From contig CM055830.1 of NCBI GenBank assembly GCA_029582265.1, positions 21,475,365 to 21,539,364 of the forward strand: 64,000 nt of DNA. Direction: 5' to 3'. Below are positions 22,573 to 35,250 of this stretch, piece by piece (positions within the stretch are counted from its first letter, which is position 1; every line of letters starts with the position of its first letter). Under the pieces are notes generated by a model. It did no database searches. It was not told the origin of the DNA and saw only the letters and a list, made by a program, of their open reading frames with translations. The translations under genes were made by a program, and so were the position numbers. Origin of the DNA: Zoroaster sp. YZ-2022 (lineage: Eukaryota > Echinodermata > Asteroidea > Forcipulatida > Zoroasteridae).

Positions 22573-23440
22573 TTGACCAACGTTACCTATATAAAATAAA
22601 ACGAGCAATGCAATATTTAAAATTTGGTTCAAAAGTGTGGGAAATAATTTATTGGGACCTTTTCTAACGTGGGGGAAGGGAAAGTTTCCCTCCTCCACCC
22701 ATGCTTCTGCCGCCGGTGGTTTTGATAGCTTGTACAAAGTACCGTGTAGATAGATTATCATCCAATTCCACTCGCGCGTCTAGACTCCATTGCGACTGAG
22801 TCTCTTATTTCCCCCATCCTCCTCTGCCGTGTCTCAGGGGTGCCAACTCGACCGACAAACCTCGACTGACAAACCTACCATCTATATTCACATTCAAATA
22901 TTATTACGAAACGAGTTACTAGATCATTAAAAAAAACGTATTTCCAGAAAGCCTTCAAAACGAATATGAACTAAACAAATTATTTGAAGGCAATGTGGCT
23001 ATCTGTTATTATTATTATTATATTTTATTCTCTGGGGCAACAATTGAACGTTATAATGAATAATAATTACAATTCTGAATACATTCATAAATAAACAATC
23101 AATGACAACATAACGTACACAGCTGAAACTTGTACATGTTGGTTTTTTAATGTATAATAATCTTCATTCAAAGAAAATAAGACTCAGTTTTGAAGCAGTG
23201 TTGTCAACATTACCAATAATGCATAATGGCTTTAGCATATGTAAGATAATGTTGCGTGATCCCTGGCTACACGGCATGTTAAAGTTACCCGATCTGATGA
23301 TTGGATTTTCATAGCACGGAAACGTAGAAGGCCAGTCATGATTAGGGAAATGAAATAATAAGAGTGTTATATGGTTATCAGGACTGACCTTTTCTGATAA
23401 TTATTTTGTTTTTGGTATACGTGAGCACACTTTGGGTAAA
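22573..23440. other. No gene recognised
   Basis: AT-rich sequence with a short TTA-rich run near 23008. No repeat unit or coding motif was recognised. Confidence 0.5.
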
Positions 23441-23447
23441 CTATGTT

Positions 23448-23990
23448 TCAGGAGGTGGCATAATTATTATGTGCAGAAACATTATGGGAAGTTATTGGAG
23501 CTGACTCGCAACGTAAAGATTGTCCGTGGGAGAAGTAGCTGGGTTTGATGACATGAAGACCTGTAACTTCAAGGGTAACGGTTTGTCCTGGCTGGGCCTT
23601 GTTGACGATCATTGCGAAGCACAGGTTTAGTTTAACTGAGCTTTGGGAACGGAAATGGTATGGTATTGACGAATTTGTTGGCATTATATTCCAAACCCAT
23701 TATATTTCCATGTGAACAAAAAACTTATATGAAGACCATCTCCTGCCCCCCCCCCCCCCTTTGCATGTATAATTTATGTTAACGTTCAATTACGGCGTTG
23801 ATTTATCGCGCCTACACCCCCCCCCCCCGCTTCGTTGAACGATATTCAAGGTGTTCAAATAATATGGGAAAGACATTTCAGCCCTTCTCTCAATTTTGGT
23901 TGATATGAAGATATCACAATTGACAGAATCGTATACTAGTCGTACTTGTAAACCTGTTATATCACGGTGTGCACGGCTGTTCGATGCAGC
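23448..23990 (-). pseudogene. Pif1/Helitron-type helicase C-terminal remnant
   Basis: The minus-strand frame at 23684-23448 reads FRSQSSVKLNLCFAMIVNKAQ, then GQT, GLHVIKPSYFSHGQ, which matches the end of Pif1-family helicases, including Helitron Rep-helicases (pattern LCFAMTINKxQGQT...FSHGQLYVA). The LYVA residues appear one frame later, showing a one-base indel after HGQ. Upstream, the frame at 24002-23790 reads GLQVRLVYDSVNCDI, resembling the preceding GTRLxVxxLYDxVI segment. Poly-C runs (near 23745 and 23817) and other indels break the gene. The ATPase Walker motifs are not found, so only the tail remains. A cellular PIF1 copy is less likely given the repeat setting. Confidence 0.6.
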
Positions 23991-24077
23991 TGATCGCGTC
24001 ACATAAAATAACAGGTGCCATAATGTACAATGACGTGAACACGGCTGTTTTATGTCTTAGATCAAGAAACAAGTTCA

Positions 24078-25770
24078 AACTAGATATAAGTTTTTGTCAC
24101 AACAAAACAAGGTGTTCGGTTGAAGTTAAAATGGTTACGTCATCAATTCGAAGTGTTGGAGAAGTCAAATGTTAACGTCTGTTGAAGTTCTCGCGAGAAC
24201 TTTATTTGAATACAATACAATACTGAATTTAGAAATTATTTTAATATTAAACTTTGACTTCCGGTTTGGACAGGAAGTAAGGTCAAATTGGGTCACCTTT
24301 GTGTAAATACTTTTGACAATTAACAATCTGTACAATCTGTACAATGGTACAAAAATGTCAATTTACCTCCTGTGGTTGTTGAGATATGATTTTTTTAAAT
24401 AGTAAACTTTCACTTCCGGTTTGGACAGGAAATGAGGTCAAATTCAGGGGTATAAATATTTTTTGACAATTAACGATCTGTATAATGGTACAAAATTTGT
24501 GAATTTACCTCTTGTGGTTGTTGAGATATGATTTTTTAAATATTAAACTTTGACTTCGGTTTGGACAGGAAGTAAGGTCAAATTAGGGTCATGTTTGTGT
24601 AAATATTTTTCGACAATTAACAATCTATACAATAGTGCAAAATTTCCATTTACCTGTTTTGGTTGTTGAGATATGATTTTTTTTAATATTAAACTGTTGA
24701 CTTCCGGTTTTGGACAGAAAGTAAGGTCAAATGGGGTCACCTTTTGCAAATATGTTTTGACAATTAACGATCTGTACAATGGTACAAAAATTGTGAATTT
24801 ACCTCTTGGGGTGGTTGAGATATGATTTTTTAAAATATTAAACATTGACTTCCGGTTTGGACAGGACGTAAGGTCAAATTAGGGGGTCACCTTTTTGTAA
24901 ATATTTTTGACAATTAAAGATCTGTACAATGGTACAAAAAATTGTGAATTTACCTCTTGTGGTTGTTGAGATATGATTTTTTAATGTTAAACTTTGACTT
25001 CCGGTTTGGACAGGAAGTAAGGTCAAATGGGTCACCTTGTTGTAAATATTTTTTGACAATTAACGATCTGTACAATGGTACAAAAATTGTGAATTTACCT
25101 CTTGTGGTTGTTGAGATATGATTTTTTTAAATATTAAACTTTGACTTCCGGTTTGGACAGGAAGTAAGGTCAAATTAGGTCACCTTTTCTAAATATTATT
25201 TGACAATTAACGATCTGTACAATAGTGAAAGAATTGTGAATTTCTCTCTTGTGGTTGTTGAGATATGATTTTGTTTAATATTAACTTTGACTTCCGGTTT
25301 GGATAGGAAGTAAAGGTCAGAATTGGGGTCACCTTTTTGAAAATATGTTTTGACAATTAACGATCTGTACAATGGTGAAAGAATTGTGAATTTATCTCTT
25401 GTGGTTGTTGAGATATGATTTTTTTAATAGTTAAAATTTTACTTCCGGTTTGTACATGAATTAAATTCAAATTGGGTTCATGTTTTTGTAAATATTTTTC
25501 GACAATTAACGATCTCTACAATAGTGCAAACAATTTTGAGTTTACCTGTTGTGGTTGTTGAATATGATTTTTTTAAATATTAAAATTTGACTTCCGGTAT
25601 GGACAGGAAGTAAGGTCAAATCGGGGTCACTCACAACTCGAGTTTCATCTACTTGTTAAGTTCTAAGTACATGCCAAGTTTCAAGTTCGTGTGAAGTTTG
25701 CAAGTATGTGTTTTTTTGTGGACAGACGTCGGGGAGAAGAAGAAGAAGAAGAAGAAGAATAAGAAGTAAA
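24078..25770 (+). mobile_element. AACTAGA-family element with 10-copy minisatellite
   Basis: It starts AACTAGATATAAGTTTTTG, identical to the element at 33165, with a ~160-bp unique 5' part containing AAGGTGTTCGG and CTCGCGAGAAC. Ten ~148-bp repeats follow, then a unique 3' part (ACTTGTTAAGTTCTAAGTAC and AAGTTTCAAGTTCGTGTGAA) and a GAA microsatellite (about 25736-25766). It abuts the start of copy B directly. The plan 5' unique, tandem core, 3' unique, microsatellite is that of pearl/DINE-1/HINE non-autonomous elements. Confidence 0.7.
24240..25625 (+). repeat. ~148-bp minisatellite, about 10 copies
   Basis: Each unit contains GACTTCCGGTTTGGACAGGA, GGTCAAATTGGGGTCACC, GACAATTAACGATCTGTACA and GTGGTTGTTGAGATATGATT. 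Units differ by scattered substitutions and by run lengths. Minus-strand open frames here (repeating LLIVxKYLQKxDPNLTLLPV) are artefacts of a period that sometimes stays in frame. Confidence 0.92.
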
Positions 25771-27579
25771 AACTAGAGGTATAGAGTTTGTAAAAAACAA
25801 ACTCAAGGTGTTTGGGGGTTCTTGTTATGGTGTCATCACCTAAAGTTGTTTAAAAATGCAAAATAAATCCAAAATGTTAACATTGTATAAGTTTGTATTT
25901 AACAGAAATAAAGAGCATATTTTAAGTGTACTATGAATTAAAGAGCTTTTTTATTATCAGATTATTGTCTTTCTCCCAGTTATGATAAACAACATTTAAG
26001 AAATCTAATCCTTAATAGAGCGCCCATTATTACAGCTAAAATGGGGAGACATTGCAGGAATGAGTCCAAGCCAGGCAGCTATTTTTTCTGCCAGTACAAT
26101 TCCTCATTCACTTACAAATTCCCATAAAATCTAATGTTACAAAGGTTGAAAGGTTCTTCAATAGTTAATTCACAAAAACTTGCACGAGCATGTTAGTCTA
26201 ATGAGTAGAATGCTTGTTCTCAAGGTGTTGGTTGTTCATCATGTTATGACGTCATCACCTAAAGTTGTTTAAAAGTACATTAATTAAGTTGGAACTTGGT
26301 AAATATGGTTTTCTCCTCGAAAAGTTTCATGACAAAATTCGCATCCGTGTTGCCAAGTGCGACTTGACAAGAAACTACGGCTATGGAGTTAAGTTCAGCA
26401 TGTGATTTGACTTCAGACTAGCTAGACCACGGAGCGTGCAATGAAAATGCATTCAGAAATTGAGTTTCGTGACGCATATCAGGCATGAGCGTACAAACAG
26501 TTTAAGAATAGACAATTACTTGTAAATTCTAATATATAAATCCACTCACAAAATTTGCCAGTTTGGCAGATTATTTGCATTTGAACTATGACATGAAAAT
26601 AGCGCCCTCTTTCGGCCATTCTTAGAAAACTACATTTTCAATGACGATTTTTGTATAATTGAATAGTTCACATGGGCTGTTTTTTTTAATGTTTCCCTAC
26701 CCTAATGCCATAAATCGGTCCAGTCAGGTAGGGAAGAGTTTGGAACGGGGATTCCATATTTGGGAAATATTTGATGTCATTGTAAAGAAATGAACCAGTT
26801 TTAAAAAAATCTTGCCTTGAATAAAAGGTCTGAACCCAACTTTTCCCTGAACGTCTTACCCCCCAAGTTTTCCAATTTAATTGATCATGTAAAAAACGTC
26901 TAAATTGTCCATTCATTTCAATATTTGGGGGTTTCATTTCCCATTTCCCATCTCCTTACCTTGAGCTCCACCCTCTTTAGGCAACCTTGGATCTAACCCT
27001 ACCTACATCAAAGACCAATTTGTGAATCTTTTCTCATCTTTAAAAAGTAAATTATTGGTTATTAATTGTCAACGTTTGTGTAAATATTTAAATTGATAAA
27101 ACACATTCTTCGTTAAAACACAAAATTAATAAGATATATATATAAAGGAAATGCGAAACAACATTATCTTTTGAATGACACTTCTGCTTTTATTTGTCAT
27201 GGTCATGATACTCCTTTTCCATCCATTTTGCATCCATCAATAATAATCCATTTCATACAGGATAAAGGTTATCCAAACTTCTAGGTCTAATTTGCAATGA
27301 AAAGAATACTTTTTTCTTAAGTACAAAAATACAAAATAAGTGAACCTGTGTCCCTAACATTAATTGGATTTGGCTAGTATTGTTAAATCTTTGGCACTTA
27401 AAAAAAACTTTTACTGGTGCATGAAAGAAAGTCAACATAATGTTTTAATTAAAGTTAATGGTTAAAGGGGCAACATTATCTCAATCAGAGTAAACTTTGA
27501 ACGGGTCATGGAATCAGTGTCCTAGTGTAAGATGAACAAAGCGGGTGATTGAAAATTACTGGCTCATTTGTTAAGCAGT

Positions 27580-28459
27580 CTGCAAGGATAAGTCATCTGA
27601 AGTTGATGGCCAGGGTAGCTGTAATGCCATGTGATTTCTTCATTATAAGTGTATTATATAGTACAGCTGATGCATTGAAGAGTGTGTGAAGATAGGCACT
27701 TTCATGTGAAAATCTCTCTGCTTCTCCAGCACCTTCACTGCTGTCTACACTCACTGGCCAAAAGTATTGCAACATGCTCAAAATCGCAATTTACAGTAAC
27801 AGGTGAGATGATCATTTAATCTGATTTCATCGATCGTGTATTACATAATTTTCGAGCAAGAACAGTAAAAGAACATTGACTTCAAAACACAGGCACTTTC
27901 AAGAAGTCTTAAGTAGTGTAAATAAAATAAAATAACTTATTGTAACACAGTTCTCCAAACTGAACTTTGGTGTATGTTGCAATACTTATGGCCAGTGAGT
28001 GTATATCAGTATCAGTACATAATGTATCTGAGCCAACTGCAGTCTCTACCAGTTCTTTTGCTGCTAGAGATTGGCTGTACACCAAGTCAATTGTATTCTT
28101 AGTAAATTATCTATGAATTACCAGTGTAGGAAATGTACTTTTCAGACATGTTAGTTTTCAGATTGTGGGACCTGTACTTACTGCAGTCAACTCCCTCCAT
28201 TTCTTGTACGCACTTGATGAACTTACGATGTAATGACTTTGTGAAAAGAATTTCATTGTTTTTCTTCTGGATGACTTCTTCACAGAATTTTATTTATGCA
28301 TCATTGTACCAAATAGGTATTTCATCTGATGGATCTGGCCTTGTCCAAGGGTGAATTGGGTACATACTCATTATAGCAAAGACAATGATAGCAAACTTCT
28401 AAACCCACAAGATCTTTATCTTCGATTTGCAAAAGTAACCTCTCATCTTTCCGTTGGGC
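27580..28459 (-). pseudogene. Decayed gene of an uncharacterised family, copy B
   Basis: This is the better-preserved version. From 28459 downward one frame reads AQRKDERLLLQIEDKDLV, GLEVCYHCLCYNEYV and NSPLDKARSIR before a stop at 28322. From 28280 a long frame reads KFCEEVIQKKNNEILFTKSL, HRKFIKCVQEMEGVDCSKYR and SHNLKT, then shifts near 28150 to LKSTFPTLVIHR and NTIDLVYSQSLAAKELVE. The MITE at 27748-28001 splits the next part; with it removed, TDTDI joins DSSEGAGEAERFSHESAY in frame. Near 27617 a further shift gives PWPSTSDDLS. The Cys/His cluster could bind zinc. Family membership is recollected, not checked, and no function is assigned. Confidence 0.6.
27748..28001. mobile_element. Tc1/mariner-like MITE with TA target duplication
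   Basis: A 254-bp element with ~28-bp terminal inverted repeats starting CACTCACTGGCC, flanked by TA at 27746-27747 and 28002-28003. TA duplication is diagnostic of the IS630/Tc1/mariner superfamily. It has no open frame. It interrupts the decayed gene: taking it out with one TA restores a continuous frame. Confidence 0.88.
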
Positions 28460-29004
28460 ATGCAATCAAGGTTTGGCACTGTGAAAACAGTTTTCTCTCA
28501 ATTTTTCTCGGTTTGTCGAGGAGGAACTCTGATGAAGACCACGGTTTTCTTCTCTGGGATTCAACGCTGCATTCTCACCGCTCAACCTCATCTTGACCTA
28601 AATATGTATGAAGAAAGAATGATAAATATTTAATAGAAATAGAGGAATAACTGAGTAAGGGGAACGGGCATTGTAGACAGAAAGAGATTGAAAATTAACA
28701 AAAATACACACACAAGACAAGGTAAACAGATAGAAAGAAACGAAAAAGCAACATCTAACTTGAAACAATTTTACTGCATACTAAGCTTGGGTGATAAACA
28801 CGATATCGAATATTGCGATAACTTTTTTATTCGATTACAATATCGAGAACCTATTTAAGTTATCGGCATATCGGCGAATCGCGAATACAAATATATCGCA
28901 ATAAAATATAAATCGACATTGTGAGTCAAGTCAGAAATTCCATGGAAATAAAATCATTAGTCTTTTGAGCTTTTAGAAATGAGAAACAAAAGCAAACTAC
29001 TTCA

Positions 29005-31868
29005 GAAGTATATACACGCTCTGCAAATAAATTTGCAATTTATTATCTTACTTGTGAAGGGTACATGCATGTACCTGTGGTTATTGGCTCTAAAAGCAAT
29101 CATGCATGAATGCAAAAAATTGCGATATTATTGAAAATTGCAATATATGTTTGCCGATATATCGTGGGAAAAAAAAATCGTTATCGCTTAAACTTGCCAC
29201 ATACTTGAAACTTGATTGAATTTTTGAAATAATTTCGTATCCAACCGCCACTTTTAAGGGTTTGAAATTTTTGCAACCACTAACTTGATTAAAATTATTC
29301 TATCGCTTTTGGTGGTACAGAAAGTGAAACTATCTTTAAATCCACTTTTATGATGGTTTTCGGACTTTATTTCCCTTCTAAAAATCCTCCCTTCAGAAAA
29401 TAGAAGGATCATATTATAGTTGCCACTGCACATGCACAATGACTGTGTTGGTCACTAAGTCTGAGTTTACATCAGACTGACATGACTGAGAGAATTCATC
29501 GTATACCAAAATGGCTGATTTTTCATGAAATAAATATCCTGGAATAATTTGAGTATATGTCCATCATCATCCATATGTTCTCCACTTTGCCATCATGCAT
29601 GAATGCAAAAAGAATTGCGATATTATTGAAAATTGCAATATATGTTTGCCGATATATCGTGAATAAAAAATCGTTATCTTAAGCTTACTGCATACTTGAA
29701 ACAGATTGATTTTTGGAAAGAATTTCGTATCCAACCGCCACTTTTAAGGGTTTTGATTTTTTGCAACCACTAACCAGTTAAAATTATTCTATCGATTTTT
29801 GGTGGTACAGAAAGTGAAACTATCTTTAAAATCCACTTTTATGATGGTTTTCGGACTTTATTCCTTCTAAAAATCCTCCTTCAGAAAATAGAAGGATCAT
29901 ATTATAGTTGCCACTGCACATGTACAATGACTGTTGGTCACTAATTGTGGAATTTACATCAGACTGACATGACTGAGAATTCATCGTATACCAAAATGGC
30001 TGATTTTTCATGAAATAAATATCCTGGAATAATTTGAAGTATATGTCCATCATCATCCATATGTTCTCCACCTTACGAGGTAGGTAAGATTACTTTATTG
30101 GTTATATTGAATGAGAAAAGTGGCGGTTCAATTCGACATTCTAACCGAATTTTTCAATATTGCCCTACCTTGATGTTTCTGTTTCTTCTCATTTCTTCCT
30201 CTCAGCCCTGCAAATGGCATGGAAGCATTTGTACCACTCTGAGTGGTACCCACAGAATCTGTAAATCAAATGGTAATTAATTTTAGGAATGTCGGCTATT
30301 CATCCATACATGTAAAATAATAAATAATTGGGTCAGCATCCATCTTCATTGTATACACTATGAAAAAATAATCCAAAACTTTAGTTCAGCTTGAAGTTCA
30401 TTTCCATGCTTATTCACACCGCCGAAGGTTGAATATTCTTGGTTCATATACAAAGTTATGTTTGTGCAACTAGTATTACTTTTAAGCATCTGATAAAACT
30501 CTATTATAAAGATCCCATTTTTCAACAGTGCTGATTTTTTAACCAAAAAGCGCCCCTTTCAGGATTTTCATGGATTTGTGTTTGTTAAGGTTAGTTTATT
30601 TTGTTGGTCAAGGTTATTTTGTTGGTCAAGGTTATTTTGTTGGTCAAGGTATTAACATGGTAACTATTGAAAATAATCACCAGGAATGATCTTTTTTTGA
30701 AATTGTCACTAAAAAAGTATGATGATATCAGAAGTACATACACGCTCTGCAAATAAATTTGCAATTTATTGTGACACTTGTAGAGGGGTACATACCTGTG
30801 GTTATTGGCTCTAAAGCAATCATGCATGAATGCAAAAAAAGAATTGCGATATTATTGAAAATTGCAATATATGTTTGCCGATATATCGTGGATAAAAAAA
30901 ATCGTTATCGCCCAAGCTTACTGCATACTTGAAACTTGATTGAATTTTTGGAAAGAATGTCGTATCCGACCACCACTTTTAAAGGGTTTCTGGGAATTTT
31001 TTTGCAACCACTAACCAGTTAAAAATTATTCTATCGATTTTTGGTGGTACAGAAAGCGAAAATTATCTTTAAAATCCACTTTTATTTCCCTTCTAAAAAA
31101 TCCTCCCCTTCAGAAAATAGAAGGATCCTATTATAGTTGCCACTGCGCATGTACAAATGACTGTGCTGGTCACTAATTGTGGAGTTTACGACATCAGACT
31201 GACATGACTGAGGAATTCATCGTATACATGTAGCAAAATGGCTGATTTTTCATGAAATAAATATCCTGGAATAATGTGAAGTCGGTCGGATGCGACATTC
31301 TACCCGTATTTTTCAATATTTGCCTACCTTGATGTTTCTGTTTCTTCTTAATCTTATTTCTTCCTCTCAGCCCTGCAAATGGCATGGAAGCATTTGTACC
31401 ACTCAGCAGAGTGGTACCCATAAATCTGTAAATCGAATGGTAATTAATTTTAGGAATGTCGGCTATTCATCCATACATGTAAAATAATAAATAATTGGGT
31501 CAGCATCCATCTTCATTGTATACACTATGAAAAAATAACCCAAAACTTTAGTTCAGCTTGAAGTTCATTTCCATGCTTATTTACACCGCCAAATGTTGAA
31601 TATTCTTGGCTCATGTACAAAGTTATGTTTGTGCAACTACAATACATGTAGTAACTAGTATTACTTTTAAGTATCTGATAAAACTCCATTATAAAGATCC
31701 CATTTTTCAACAGTGCTGATTTTTTTCCCAAAAAAGTGCCCCTTTCAGAATTTTGATGGATTTGGGGTGGTTAGGGTTATAGTTTATTTTGTTGGTCAAG
31801 GTATTAACATGGTAACTATTGAAAATAATCACCAGGAATGATCTTATTTTTATTTTAAATTGTCACTA
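29005..31868 (+). repeat. ~1.2-kb tandem repeats inside copy B (one partial, two near-complete)
   Basis: A partial unit (29005-29588), a unit missing its first ~90 bp (29589-30725) and a unit (30731-31868, lacking a short segment near 31280) are tandem. They match the two-unit array of copy A. The middle unit also contains a short GGTTATTTTGTTGGTCAA triplication (30595-30650). Confidence 0.8.
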
Positions 31869-32994
31869 CACGAGGGACAGATCACAATGAGATATTAAAA
31901 GTCTAAAGACATAAGTTAAATTGTCAAGGATATTTTTCATATGATATAGGCCTAAGTCCAACTATTTTACAAAATATATGTAGTCTGATTAGGTCCAGAT
32001 ATTTTTCAAATTCTTTTAAAATTAATTCCTACATTACCTGTAACGTTAGCTGCGACGTATGTTATGTACGTTAGCTCCAACAGCCCTAACGCTTAGACAT
32101 TGGCAATATCACACTCAACCATACCGTCTATTTCTTCCATCCACTTGCACATGAAAGAATCTTTGTCCAACTCATCTCCAAAAATGATAACAATTTGGAT
32201 TCCATGCTAAGTGGTACATTTTCTGCGACGCATTTTCTGCAGACGGGCCCGACACTCAGGGAAGCCATTGTTTTTGCTGCTGCATGGTACTATACTGTGT
32301 GCGTGCATGCATGGCAGGTCATGACCTGCGCGGTCTTCGTAAACTCGAACTATTCTATTCTAATTAGATAATGCATATACACACACTATAGGCCGATATG
32401 TCTGTGTGTAAGAGAACGTCAAGGCCATTCACTTGGCTGTCCTTCTGAATAGTTGTTCATTTAAACGTCTGTTTTCGACCGGAAGGAGAGGTCAAATTGG
32501 GGTCATATCTGTGTAAGAAATGTGACATAGTTCAAGGTCTTTAAGATGATGCAAAGATTGTGAAAATATTTTCTGTGGTTCATGAGATATGATTTTTTGA
32601 ATTTTTGATTTGTTTTGAAATTTTCAAACTTCCGGTTTCGACCGGAAAGGAGAGGTCGAATGGGGTCACGTTTGTGTACGAAAATCACATAATTAAAGAT
32701 CTATATCATGGTGCAAAGACTGTGAAAATATCGTTTGTGGTTCATGAGATATGATTTTTTGAAAATATTAACCTTTGATTTAGTGTAATTCGATATCTGA
32801 TGACCTCACTATGACATCACAACTTAGTGTACAACTACATGTTAAGGTTTAGGCACAACTACATGTTAAGGTCTAAGTATGTGTGAAGTTTTAAGGTTCT
32901 GTGAACTCTGCAACTATGTTTTTGTCTGTGGATAATTCTTATTCGGAAGAAGAAGAAAAAGAAGAAGAAAAAAAAAAACCCGAACAATATCAAG

Positions 32995-33153
32995 AGGTGT
33001 TTGGGCACCAACCCAAACACCTAAAAAAAAAAAAAAGAAAAAAAAAAAAAGAAAAAAAAACGAACAAAAACAATAGGTGTTTCGGGCCTATACCCGAACA
33101 CCTAAAAAACCGAACAAAAACAATAGGTGTTTCGGGTACATACCCGAACACCT
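32995..33153 (+). repeat. Three-hairpin array
   Basis: Hairpins lie at 32995-33022 (arms AGGTGTTTGGG/CCCAAACACCT), 33075-33103 (inner arms CGGG/CCCG, loop CCTATA) and 33125-33153 (inner arms CGGGTA/TACCCG). Units are separated by A-rich sequence and CCGAACAAAAACAAT. Inner arm bases differ between units but stay complementary. Confidence 0.88.
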
Positions 33154-33339
33154 AAAAAAAAAAAAACTAGATATAAGTTTTTGTCACAACAAAAACAAGG
33201 TGTTCGGTTGAAGTTAAAATGGTTACGTCATCAATTCGAAGTGTTGGAGAAGTCAAATGTTAACGTCTGTTGAAGTTCTCGCGAGAAGTTTATTTGAATA
33301 CAATACAATACTGAATTTAGAAATTATTTTAATATTAAA

Positions 33340-34860
33340 CTTTGACTTCCGGTTTGGACAGGAAGTAAGGTCAAATTGGGGTCACCTTTGTGTAAATACT
33401 TTTGACAATTAAAAATCTGTACAATGGTACAAAAATGTCAATTTACCTCCTGTGGTTGTTGATATATGATCTTTTTAAATATTAAACTTTCACTTCCGGT
33501 TTGGACAGGAAGTAAGGTCAAATTGGGGTATAAATATTTTTTGACAATTAACGATCTGTATAATGGTACAAAATTTGTGAATTTACCTCTTGTGGTTGTT
33601 GAGATGATTTTTTGAAAATATTAAACTTTGACTTCCGGTTTGGACAGGAAGTAAGGTCAAATTGGGGTCACCTTTGTGTAAATATTTTTCAACAATTAAC
33701 AATCTGTATAATGGTACAAAAATTGTGAATTTACCTCTTGTGGTTGTTGAGATATGATTTTTTTTAAATATTAAACTTTGACTTCCAGTTTGGACAGGAA
33801 GTAAAGGTCAAATTGGGGTCACCTTTTTGTAAATATTTTTCGACAATTAACGATCTGTACAGTGGTACAAAAATTGTGAATTTACCTCTTGTGGTTGTTG
33901 AGATATGATTTTTTTAAATGTTAAATTTTGACTTCCGGTTTGGACAGGAAGTAAGGTCAAATTGGGATCACCTTTGTGTAAATATTTTTCGACAATTAAC
34001 AATCTGTATAATGGTACAAAAATTGTGAATATTCCTCTTGTGGTTGTTGAGATATTATTTTTTTTAAATATTAAACTTTGACTTCCGGTTGGACAGGAAG
34101 TAAGGTCAAATTGGGGTCACTTTTTGTAAATATTTTTCGACAATTAACGATCTGTACAATGGTACAAAAATTGTGAATTTACCGCTTGTGGTTGTTGAGA
34201 TATGATTTTTTTAAATGTTAAACTTTGACTTCCGGTTTGGACAGGAAGTAAGGTCAAATTGGGGTCACCTTTGTGTAAATATTTTTCGACAATTAACAAT
34301 CTGTATAATGGCACAAAAATTGTGAATTTACCTCTTGTGGTTGTTGATATATTATTTGTTTTAAATATTAAACTTTGACTTCCGGTTTGGACAGGAAGTA
34401 AGGTCAAATTGGGGTCACCTTTTTGTAAATATTTTTTGACAATTAACAATCTGTACAATGGTACAAAAATTGTGAATTTACCTGTTGTGGTTGTTGAGAT
34501 ATGATTTTTTTAAATGTTAAACTTTGACTTCCGGTTTGGACAGGAAGTAAGGTCAAATTGGGGTCACCTTTTTGTAAATATTGTTTGACAATTAACGATC
34601 TGTACAATGGTACAACAATTGTGAATTTACCTCTTGTGGTTGTTGAGATATGATTTTTTTTTAATGTTAAACTTTGACTTCCGGTTTGGACAGGAAGTAA
34701 GGTCAAATTGGGGTCATGTTTTTGTAAATAGTTTTCGACAATTAACAATCTATACAATAGTGCAAAAAATGTCCATTTACCTGTTGTGGTTGTTGAGATA
34801 TGATTTTTTTTAATATTAAACTTTGACTTCCGGTTTGGACAGGAAGTAAGGTCAAATCGG
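33340..34860 (+). repeat. ~148-bp minisatellite, about 11 copies
   Basis: CTTCCGGTTTGGACAGGAAG-type cores recur near 33348, 33495, 33642, 33788, 33935, 34082, 34228, 34378, 34528, 34678 and 34826. The array is more homogeneous than the one at 24240. It is non-coding, for the reasons given for that array. Confidence 0.92.
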
Positions 34861-35250
34861 GGTCACTCACAACTGGAGTCTCATCTACTTGTTAAGTTCT
34901 AAGTACATGCCAAGTTTCAAGTTCGTGTGAAGTTTGCAAGTATGTGTTTTTTTGTAGACAATCTATTTTTGTGTAAAGACCACTAAAATGGTATAGCGCC
35001 CTCTATAGTTAGCATTTCTAACTCGCGAATTTTGGTCATTATGTATGTTGGCTTGACGTCATCATTTGGACAGGAAGTAAGGTCAAATCGGGGTCACTTA
35101 CAACTGGAGTCTCATCTACTTGTTAAGTTCTAAGTACATGCCAAGTTTCAAGTTCATGTGAAGTTTGCAAGTATGTTTTTACTTGCGGACAAGATGGGGG
35201 AGAAGAAGAAGAAGAAGCAAAAAAAAAAAAAAAAAACGAACAAAAACAAT

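Larger units (their letters stand above)
25771..33022 (+). mobile_element. AACTAGA-family large element, copy B
   Basis: It is collinear with copy A from AACTAGAGGTATAG to the GAA microsatellite (about 32945-32985) and the terminal hairpin (32995-33022). By eye the two copies are very similar, differing by substitutions and small indels. The main difference is the internal ~1.2-kb array, which is longer here. It is flanked on both sides by minisatellite elements of the same superfamily. It carries the same decayed minus-strand gene and MITE. About 25900-27560 holds nothing recognised. Confidence 0.65.

Noticed and set aside
24543..34757. Minus-strand frames of 100-104 codons repeating LLIVxKYLQKxDPNLTLLPVQ
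   Set aside because: They fall entirely in the ~148-bp minisatellites; periodicity and indels explain the repetition, and the frames stop wherever a unit changes length.
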